From contig JAKZRQ010000177.1 of the NCBI GenBank assembly GCA_047518105.1, forward strand, positions 1 through 15,694: a DNA stretch of 15,694 nucleotides, written 5' to 3'. A program made the position numbers and the translations under genes. Position 1 is the stretch's first letter; the number at the start of each line of letters is the position of its first letter. The DNA is from VXYL01 sp047518105 (GTDB lineage Bacteria > Pseudomonadota > Gammaproteobacteria > Pseudomonadales > Azotimanducaceae). The notes beneath the pieces were generated by a model. It ran no database searches. It saw only the letters and a program-made list of their open reading frames with translations, and was not told where the DNA came from. Below, piece by piece: positions 8,240 through 14,288 of the stretch.

Positions 8240-8274
8240 CTTGAAAATTCAAACTTCAACATTAAATTTTCAAG
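8240..8274. promoter_or_regulatory. AT-rich promoter region with 10-bp inverted repeat
   Basis: CTTGAAAATT (8240-8249) and AATTTTCAAG (8265-8274) are perfect inverted arms around a 15-nt loop. The whole 8231-8281 stretch is far richer in A/T than the rest of the window. It lies just upstream of the ATPase ATG (8224). On the minus strand TTGAAG, 17 bases, TATTCT could serve as a promoter, but its -10 ends only eight bases before the ATG. The paired arms have the form of an operator, possibly for autoregulation. The region also follows the rnfH stop and could act as its terminator. Confidence 0.4.
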
Positions 8275-8303
8275 CATAATTTGGTGAGCCTCGTCGCTAC
8301 GAA

Positions 8304-8558
8304 TCACGACTTGACGGCTGCGCGCATCCGACGAGCGTCCTTGGGGTCGATCAGAAGTTCGCGCAGCAACTCGAGGCGATCACCGTCTTCGAGCACCCGG
8401 TCCGCAGTGACCACCTGCCCGAAGATGCCGACTGCCGCCGCGCTGGTCGAGGCGAAGCGAGATGCGGCCACGGCCTCATCGACGGTGGTGCCTTCGGCCA
8501 CCTCGAGTTCCTCGGAACTCGTCCCTTCGGCCGTGGCGAAGATCAGCTCGACCTTCAT
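8304..8558 (-). CDS. rnfH: RnfH family ubiquitin-like protein
   Basis: The product is an 84-residue member of the RnfH (UPF0125, YfjF) family, small proteins with a beta-grasp (ubiquitin/ThiS-like) fold. The pattern is typical: N-terminal beta strand MKVELIFAT, ELEVAEGTTVDEAVAAS, then VGIFGQVV, the VLEDGDRLELLREL loop and a basic end DPKDARRMRA. The start codon overlaps the ratA stop in an ATGA arrangement, so the two are translationally coupled, as in the conserved ratA-rnfH pair. Despite the name, no rnf redox complex genes are nearby. The precise function is unsettled. The gene ends 80 bp before the start of the DUF4143 ATPase gene. Confidence 0.9.
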   Translation of the reverse strand: MKVELIFATAEGTSSEELEVAEGTTVDEAVAASRFASTSAAAVGIFGQVVTADRVLEDGDRLELLRELLIDPKDARRMRAAVKS

Positions 8559-8986
8559 CCGAACACCTCGCGGGCACGGACGGCGAAGGCGTCGACCACC
8601 CGGTCCGCGATCCGGTTGAGGAACGGTGCTGCGAACGCGCCCACCAGGCGGTTGGCCAATTCGAAGGAGAGTTCGAGGTCGACGCGACAGCCGGCATCTC
8701 CCACGGACGTGAACAACCAGCGACCCGTCAAGCGTTGGAACGGCCCCTCCACCAACTCGAGGACGACTTCACGGTTCGCCGTCAGGCGATTGCGGGTCAC
8801 GAGCATTTCGCGACGCCCGCGAATGACGATCTCGATGCGGGCGACTACCTCGCTCTCCGATCTCGCGCCCACCTCGGCATGAGTGCACCAGGGCAGGAAC
8901 TCCGGATAGCGCGGGATGTCGTCGACCAGCGCATAGACATCCGCCACCGGGTACGCCAAAAGCGCCGAGCGTTTGATGCTCGGCAC
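8555..8986 (-). CDS. ratA: RatA family START-like protein (ubiquinone-binding/ribosome association toxin family)
   Basis: The product has 143 residues and belongs to the polyketide cyclase/START-like family that includes E. coli RatA (YfjG) and mitochondrial Coq10. RatA was reported to block association of ribosomal subunits, while the Coq10 branch binds ubiquinone; which applies here cannot be told from sequence. The start is a GTG (VPSIKRSALLAYP), because the upstream frame overlaps the transporter. The hallmark YPVADVYALVDDIPRYPEFLPWC comes first (first part: YPVADVYALVDDI). Then follow VVARIEIVIRG, ELVEGPFQRLTGRWLF and a terminal amphipathic helix around AAPFLNRIADRVVDAF. The GTG follows the transporter stop by four bases with no clear ribosome binding site, and the gene overlaps rnfH. 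It therefore probably shares the transporter's transcript. Confidence 0.9.
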   Translation of the reverse strand: MPSIKRSALLAYPVADVYALVDDIPRYPEFLPWCTHAEVGARSESEVVARIEIVIRGRREMLVTRNRLTANREVVLELVEGPFQRLTGRWLFTSVGDAGCRVDLELSFELANRLVGAFAAPFLNRIADRVVDAFAVRAREVFG

Positions 8987-8990
8987 GGCG

Positions 8991-10361
8991 TCAGTCGCCG
9001 AAGGACTGGTAGATCGTGTAGGCGAAGACCACCACGACGCCGATCGGCGCAACAAAGCAGATCGCCGTGTTCCAAGCCTTGCGTCGCCAGCCTTCGACGA
9101 AGCCAAGCTGGTCATCCGGAACCCGCTTCGTAAGAACCCAGCCTGCGAACAAGGCAATGAGCAAGCCGCCGAGCGGGAGCATGATCTTGCCCGAGAGGTA
9201 GTCGACAAAGTCGAAGAACGTCAAACCAAAGAGCTTGGCGTCCGCCCAGACGTTGAACGACAACACCGAGCCGATGCCAACTAGCCAGCACACGACCCCG
9301 AGAGACACCGCGACGCGCCAGCGCTTCGCGTTGTACCGCTCCACGCAATACGCCAGCGCCGGTTCCGTTAGAGAGATCGCAGAGGTGATGGCGGCGAAGC
9401 TGACGAGCAGGAAGAAGATCGCCCCTAGCACCGCGCCAAAGGGCAGATTGCCGAAGGCGATGGGGAGCGTCTCGAACATCAGGCCTGGTCCTGCACTGGG
9501 CACCAGGTCCTGGACAGCGAAGACGATGGGGAAGATCGCAAGTCCTGCGGCCAAGGCGACGACGGTGTCGAGGACCGCGATGGTCACTACGGTGGTCGAG
9601 ATCGATACCTTCGACGGCATGTAGGCGCCGTAGGCCATGATCGCGCCCATCCCCAAGCTCAGGGTGAAGAAGGCGTGTCCCATGGCGGTCAACGTGCCAT
9701 CCCAACTCAGCTTGCTGGCATCGAAGCTGAACAGGAAACCGAAACCTTGCCCGAAGTCGCCGTAGACAGCGGCGTAGCCGACCAGTCCCACCAGCAACAC
9801 CAGCAGGATCGGCATCAACCAACGTACGGCGACTTCGAGACCCCGGGCGACGCCCCGGGCGACGATTGCGATCGTGGCGACCATGAATAGCGTCTGCCAA
9901 AGCAAAACCGCCCACGGATCGCTCAGGAACTCCGCGAACAGGGCCCTCGACAAGCTGCCGTCGGCGCCTTCGAAGACGCCGCTGGCCAATCGGTAGATGT
10001 AGAACACTGCCCAGCCGGCGATCACGGCATAGAAGGACAGGATCAAAACGCCCCCAACGACACCCATCCAGCCGATGATCGTCCAGAACCCGCTGCCGCC
10101 GCTTTTCCGGATCAAGGACCGCATGGTGTTGATGGGACTCTCCCGACCGGCCCGGCCGAGCATCACTTCGGCCATCATGATCGGGATGCCGATGGCGGCG
10201 ATGCAGACCAGGTAGACGACGACAAAGGCGCCGCCGCCGTTTTCGCCGGTGATGTAGGGGAACTTCCAGATGTTGCCGAGGCCGACCGCCGAACCGGTCG
10301 CCGCCAGCACGAACAGCCAGCGGCTCGACCACATGCCATGTCTCGAAACATCATCCGCCAC
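8991..10361 (-). CDS. Sodium-dependent transporter, NSS/SNF family
   Basis: This inner-membrane protein belongs to the neurotransmitter:sodium symporter family, whose bacterial members carry amino acids or related amines with Na+. The GTG start (MADDVSRHGMW) is preceded by AAGGGGA six bases upstream; the product has 456 residues. TM1 carries the unwound Na+/substrate motif SAVGLGNIWKFPYITGENGG (residues about 23-42). TM6 carries FFTLSLGMGAIMAYGAY. I count 11 hydrophobic segments, as in the shorter bacterial NSS proteins such as MhsT, rather than the 12 of LeuT. The substrate cannot be assigned. The gene interrupts the E. coli-like smpB/ratA neighbourhood and is joined to ratA by a four-base gap, so it is likely the first gene of a transporter-ratA-rnfH transcript. 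It is divergent from smpB. Confidence 0.95.
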   Translation of the reverse strand: MADDVSRHGMWSSRWLFVLAATGSAVGLGNIWKFPYITGENGGGAFVVVYLVCIAAIGIPIMMAEVMLGRAGRESPINTMRSLIRKSGGSGFWTIIGWMGVVGGVLILSFYAVIAGWAVFYIYRLASGVFEGADGSLSRALFAEFLSDPWAVLLWQTLFMVATIAIVARGVARGLEVAVRWLMPILLVLLVGLVGYAAVYGDFGQGFGFLFSFDASKLSWDGTLTAMGHAFFTLSLGMGAIMAYGAYMPSKVSISTTVVTIAVLDTVVALAAGLAIFPIVFAVQDLVPSAGPGLMFETLPIAFGNLPFGAVLGAIFFLLVSFAAITSAISLTEPALAYCVERYNAKRWRVAVSLGVVCWLVGIGSVLSFNVWADAKLFGLTFFDFVDYLSGKIMLPLGGLLIALFAGWVLTKRVPDDQLGFVEGWRRKAWNTAICFVAPIGVVVVFAYTIYQSFGD

Positions 10362-10556
10362 GAGTGTCCCCTTCGGCCACGAAACGAGACCCCATCTTTA
10401 CACGGAACCGGTAGTACCGGAAGCACCGGAAGCGCCACCAACACCTACCACTGCGGGCGGCGCGGCTCGCCCATGCCAAGCCGACCCCTACTACGTCGGT
10501 CTTGTTGCGGGGCCGGTAGATCCGACAGGCTCCCGGGCGGTCGCTATACTCCGTCG
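10362..10556. other. Divergent transporter/smpB region with 9-bp tandem repeats
   Basis: This 195-bp gap holds the promoters of both divergent genes. ACCGGTAGT, ACCGGAAGC and ACCGGAAGC lie in tandem at 10407-10433, three 9-bp units with two exact copies; the junction of the first two forms the near-palindrome CCGGTA-G-TACCGG. On the transporter side there is a TAAAGA -10 candidate (minus strand, about 10396-10401) without a convincing -35. The smpB promoter is listed separately. I see no gene in the gap. Confidence 0.5.
10522..10550 (+). promoter_or_regulatory. Sigma-70 promoter of smpB, close to the start codon
   Basis: CCGACA (10522-10527) and TATACT (10545-10550) are separated by 17 bp; they match TTGACA and TATAAT at 4 and 5 of 6 positions. 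Transcription would normally start about seven bases past the -10, which is the A of the smpB ATG at 10557. The six bases between the -10 and the ATG contain no ribosome binding site. Together this suggests a leaderless mRNA from this promoter. Confidence 0.5.
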
Positions 10557-11033
10557 ATGGCAAAGACCAAGGAATCCAAGCCGGCGAAGATCGCCGTGAA
10601 CCGCCGCGCCCGATTCGACTACGACTTGGGACAGCGCTTCGAGGCCGGCATCGCGCTCGTCGGCTGGGAGCTCAAGAGCATCCGCGCCAACCAGGCGCAA
10701 CTCGCCGACAGCTACGTGCTGGTTCGGGACGGCGAAGCCTGGCTGCTCGGCGCGCACATCACGCCTCTGCCGAGCGCTTCCACCCATGTCGAGGCAGACC
10801 CGCGCCGAACGCGCAAGCTGCTGCTCCACGCCCAGGAGATCTCGCGCATCTTCATGGCGGTGCAGACCAAGGGGCAAGCCTGTGTCGCGACATCGCTCTA
10901 TTGGAAAGGCCAGCATGTGAAGTGCGAGATCGCGCTCGGCAAGGGCAAGCGCACCCGAGACAAGCGGGCGAGCATCCGCGAGCGGGATTGGAAACGCGAT
11001 CAAGCCCGGCTCGCCAAACAGGCCATGCAATAG
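10557..11033 (+). CDS. smpB: SsrA-binding protein SmpB
   Basis: SmpB binds tmRNA and delivers it to stalled ribosomes for trans-translation. The 158-residue product (E. coli 160) begins MAKTKESKPAKIAVNRRARF. The oligonucleotide-binding beta barrel follows, with ALVGWELKSIRANQAQLADS, YVLVRDGEAWLLGAHITPL and the HVEADPRRTRKLLLHAQEI helix region. The strongly basic C-terminal tail, which folds into the decoding centre, is KGKRTRDKRASIRERDWKRD and beyond. Alignment with E. coli SmpB supports this ATG even though no Shine-Dalgarno precedes it and a promoter -10 ends only six bases upstream. The tmRNA gene itself, which follows smpB in E. coli, is not in the window. An RDD protein gene starts four bases after the stop. 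Confidence 0.97.
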   Translation: MAKTKESKPAKIAVNRRARFDYDLGQRFEAGIALVGWELKSIRANQAQLADSYVLVRDGEAWLLGAHITPLPSASTHVEADPRRTRKLLLHAQEISRIFMAVQTKGQACVATSLYWKGQHVKCEIALGKGKRTRDKRASIRERDWKRDQARLAKQAMQ

Positions 11034-11037
11034 CAGC

Positions 11038-11541
11038 ATGACATCCGCCGACCGGTTGCAGGCGCCAGACCGAACCAGTGCCGACCCGCCGCTGCGCATC
11101 GCGGGGCTCGGCGGTCGCGCCTACGCGTTCGTCGTGGATTGGCACATCCGCACAATGGCCGGTCTCGCGTGGTACGCCGCGAGCATGTGGATCCTGTACC
11201 AGGACTTCACCGTGACGAGAACCGATTCGACCTTCTGGCTGGTCGTCTTCGCACCCTCGGCTGGCATCTACCTGCTCTACCACCCCGTTCTCGAAGTCGT
11301 CACCGGCGGCACCCCGGGCAAGCGCATCGCGGGGGTGCGCATCGTCGCCCGCGACGGCCGGCCGCCCGGCATCGCAGCCCTCGCCATCCGCAACGTGCTC
11401 CGCCTGATCGACTCGCTGCTGCTCTATGCTGTCGGCCTGGCGAGCGTGCTCGCTACCGCGCAGGCCGTGCGCCTCGGCGACATCGTCGCCGGCACCCTGT
11501 TGGTATACGTCGACGAAGACGGACAAACGGACACGCGTTGA
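11038..11541 (+). CDS. RDD family membrane protein
   Basis: This 167-residue protein belongs to the RDD family, small membrane proteins named after a conserved Arg and two Asp residues; some members have been linked to ion transport, but the role here is unknown. After a polar N-terminal tail comes GGRAYAFVVDWHIR, holding the first Arg and Asp, in the first membrane segment. A second hydrophobic segment is FWLVVFAPSAGIYLLYHPVL. The family loop GGTPGKRIAGVRIVARDG and IRNVLRLIDSLLLYAVGLA then give the third segment, followed by LGDIVAGTLLVYV. It starts four bases after the smpB stop, and its TGA is followed at once by the pepN ATG. The three genes are therefore probably co-transcribed, with no obvious functional link. 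Confidence 0.88.
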   Translation: MTSADRLQAPDRTSADPPLRIAGLGGRAYAFVVDWHIRTMAGLAWYAASMWILYQDFTVTRTDSTFWLVVFAPSAGIYLLYHPVLEVVTGGTPGKRIAGVRIVARDGRPPGIAALAIRNVLRLIDSLLLYAVGLASVLATAQAVRLGDIVAGTLLVYVDEDGQTDTR

Positions 11542-14205
11542 ATGACCCGCGAACCTACCCATCGCGATCAATACCGGGCCTACCCGTTCGAGGTGCCCGA
11601 GACCCGGCTCGATGTCGACATCCGGGACGGCGAAACCTCGGTGAAGAGCGCGCTCACGGTTGCCCGCAAACCGGGAACCACGGCACCGCTCGTGCTCGAC
11701 GGCATCGACCTCGACCTGCGCCGCATCGCCGTCGACGGCGTGCCCCTACATGGCAACGAGTACTCGGTCGACAACGAGTCCCTGACGATCTTCGATGTTC
11801 CCGACCGTTGTCTGGTCGAGATCACGGTGGCCATCCGACCCGAACGGAACACGGCCCTCGAAGGGCTCTACAAGTCCCGATCAATGTACTGCACCCAGTG
11901 CGAGCCCGAGGGCTTCCGACACATCACCTACTACCCCGACCGACCGGATGTGCTGTCGAGGTTCACCACGGCCATTGCCGCCGACGCCGGGCGCTATCCG
12001 GTGCTCTTGTCGAACGGCAACCGCCTGGCGGACGAGCCCGATGGAGGCGGTCGCCACACGGCGACCTGGCACGACCCGTTTCCGAAGCCCGCCTACCTGT
12101 TCGCGTTGGTGGCGGGCGATCTCGCCGTACTCGAGGACGAGTTCGTGACCCGATCCGGGCGCAAGATCGCGCTTAGGATATTTTCCGAGCCCCGCAACAT
12201 CGGCCAGTGCGACTTCCCGATGACCGCGCTCAAGCGGGCCATGCGCTGGGACGAAGAGCGCTTCGGCCGCGAGTACGATCTCGACGTGTTCATGATCGTC
12301 GCCGTCGAGGACTTCAACTTCGGCGCCATGGAGAACAAGGGTCTCAATATCTTCAACACCTCGGCGATCCTCGCGCACCGGGACACGGCCACCGACGAGC
12401 GCTTTCAATTGGTCGAACGGGTCGTCGCGCACGAGTACTTCCACAACTGGTCCGGCAACCGCGTCACATGCCGGGACTGGTTCCAGCTCAGCCTGAAGGA
12501 AGGCTTCACCGTCTACCGGGACCAGGAGTTCTCCGCCACCATGAACTCCGCCGTCCTGCAACGGATCGGGGACGTCAACACCCTGCGCAACGAGCAGTTC
12601 CCCGAGGACTCGGGGCCCCTCGCCCATCCCGTACGCCCGGACAGCTACGTCGAGATCTCCAACTTCTACACGAGCACGGTCTACCAGAAGGGCGCCGAGG
12701 TCGTACGCATGATCGCGACACTGCTCGGCGACGAACGGTTCCGAACCGGCTGCGACGCCTATTTCGACCGCCACGACGGGTCCGCCGTAACCATCGAGGA
12801 CTTCGTCAAGGCCATGGAGGACAGCTCGGGCGTCGACCTCGCCTTGTTCCGAGGCTGGTACGAGCAGGCCGGCACGCCCGTGCTCACGGTTGCCGAGACG
12901 CGGCGAGACGACGCGCTTGAACTCGCGATTCGCCAATCCTGCGATCCGACACCCGGGCAGGACACCAAGCGGACCTTGCCCATTCCCTTGGCATTGGGAT
13001 TGGTCAGCGATGGCCGGGACGTGCTCGGGCCGGGGCCGGCCGACGCGGCACATGCCGTCGATGCCACGGCCGCGGTGGACGGTCCGAACGAAGGCGGCAC
13101 GTTGGTGATCCGGCTGGAAGAATCCGAAACGGTCATTGCGTTGCGCAACCCGCCTCGGGACGCCGAGGTCAGCCTGCTCAGGGGATTCTCCGCGCCAGTG
13201 AAGGTCGACTACCCGCGCGAACCCGGGGCGCTGCGTCGGCTCGCGCTTGGGGATACCGACCGAATTGCCCGATGGGACGCGGCGCAGACCCTGCTCGGCA
13301 ACGCGATCCTGGGGCCCGTATCCGGCGGTGACGACGTCGCGGAGGAGGTCCTGGCTATGGTGGCGGCGTTGGCGCAAGCGGCATTCGACGCCCCCGACGA
13401 CGGCGAGGCCAAGGCGCTGATCGCCGCCAGCCTCACCCTGCCACCGGCGACCTGGCTGCTGGAACTCGCGCCGGGCACGGACATTCTGCAGATCGTTCGC
13501 GCGCGCGACGCGTTGGCCGAGCGCATCGCGGACTCCCTCGACTGGCTCGCCCTCGTCGAGGCCAACCAGACCGGATCGTACCGGGCGGAACTGCCGGACA
13601 TCGCCCGCAGGCGGTTGAAGCACCAAGCGCTGTGGTTCGCGCAGAAGCACCTCGACCGCGCCGAACCCGATCGCGCCCATGCCTTGCTCGCCGGCATGCT
13701 GGCCGACGCCGACAACCTCACCGACCGAGCGGCCGCGTTGAGAGGCCTCGTCGGCTTGACTTCGCTCGACGCCGGCGAAAAGGACAAGCATCTCGAGGCG
13801 TTCTACCGCCAGTGGTCGTCGGAAGCGCTCCTGGTGGACCTATGGTTCACCGTGCAGGCCCAAAACCCCTTGCCGGGGGGCTTGGACCGCGTGCGCGACC
13901 TCACCCGCCACGATGCGTACAACTTGAAGAACCCGAACAAGGTCAGGGCCCTGTTGAACGCGTTCGCGACCGGTAACCCAGCCAATTTCCATGCCGGCGA
14001 CGAGGGCTACCGTTGGCTCGCGCAGGAGATCGTCGCCATCGACGCCATCAACCCCCAAGTGGCCGCGCGCCTGGCGAAATCGCTGATCGCCTGGCGTCGC
14101 CACGACCGGCCACGAGGTCTGGCCATGCACTCGGCGCTCGAGTGGCTACAAGGACATGACCTGTCAGCGGACACCGGCGAGATCGTCGACAAGGGTCTTG
14201 CATAG
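11542..14205 (+). CDS. pepN: Aminopeptidase N (M1 family zinc metallopeptidase)
   Basis: PepN removes N-terminal residues from peptides in the late steps of cytosolic protein breakdown. The product has 887 residues, within a few percent of E. coli PepN (870). The exopeptidase motif GAMEN is at 261-265. The zinc site HEYFH is at 297-301, with the third ligand E320 in LSLKEGFTV, and the catalytic tyrosine is Y381 in STVYQKG. These positions coincide with the E. coli numbering as I remember it. An N-terminal beta domain, the catalytic domain, a small beta domain and a large C-terminal helical domain follow in the usual order. No signal peptide is present. The ATG directly follows the RDD protein stop (TGAATG) with only a weak upstream ribosome binding site, so translation is probably coupled. 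Confidence 0.98.
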   Translation: MTREPTHRDQYRAYPFEVPETRLDVDIRDGETSVKSALTVARKPGTTAPLVLDGIDLDLRRIAVDGVPLHGNEYSVDNESLTIFDVPDRCLVEITVAIRPERNTALEGLYKSRSMYCTQCEPEGFRHITYYPDRPDVLSRFTTAIAADAGRYPVLLSNGNRLADEPDGGGRHTATWHDPFPKPAYLFALVAGDLAVLEDEFVTRSGRKIALRIFSEPRNIGQCDFPMTALKRAMRWDEERFGREYDLDVFMIVAVEDFNFGAMENKGLNIFNTSAILAHRDTATDERFQLVERVVAHEYFHNWSGNRVTCRDWFQLSLKEGFTVYRDQEFSATMNSAVLQRIGDVNTLRNEQFPEDSGPLAHPVRPDSYVEISNFYTSTVYQKGAEVVRMIATLLGDERFRTGCDAYFDRHDGSAVTIEDFVKAMEDSSGVDLALFRGWYEQAGTPVLTVAETRRDDALELAIRQSCDPTPGQDTKRTLPIPLALGLVSDGRDVLGPGPADAAHAVDATAAVDGPNEGGTLVIRLEESETVIALRNPPRDAEVSLLRGFSAPVKVDYPREPGALRRLALGDTDRIARWDAAQTLLGNAILGPVSGGDDVAEEVLAMVAALAQAAFDAPDDGEAKALIAASLTLPPATWLLELAPGTDILQIVRARDALAERIADSLDWLALVEANQTGSYRAELPDIARRRLKHQALWFAQKHLDRAEPDRAHALLAGMLADADNLTDRAAALRGLVGLTSLDAGEKDKHLEAFYRQWSSEALLVDLWFTVQAQNPLPGGLDRVRDLTRHDAYNLKNPNKVRALLNAFATGNPANFHAGDEGYRWLAQEIVAIDAINPQVAARLAKSLIAWRRHDRPRGLAMHSALEWLQGHDLSADTGEIVDKGLA

Positions 14206-14288
14206 AGCAAGCCACTGGCCGTTGTTCTCCGAGATCCAGTTCTGCAGCGACGACCTGGACCGCTGACGGCGAAATGAGGCCCCACGTT

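Noticed and set aside
11881..13791. 636-codon minus-strand frame opposite pepN
   Set aside because: pepN is supported by catalytic residues at family positions; the antisense frame is a codon-bias shadow.
11034..14288. tmRNA (ssrA) gene expected near smpB
   Set aside because: The stretch downstream of smpB is filled by the RDD gene and pepN, with only an 83-bp gap after pepN; no tRNA-like ends or tag-coding region are visible.
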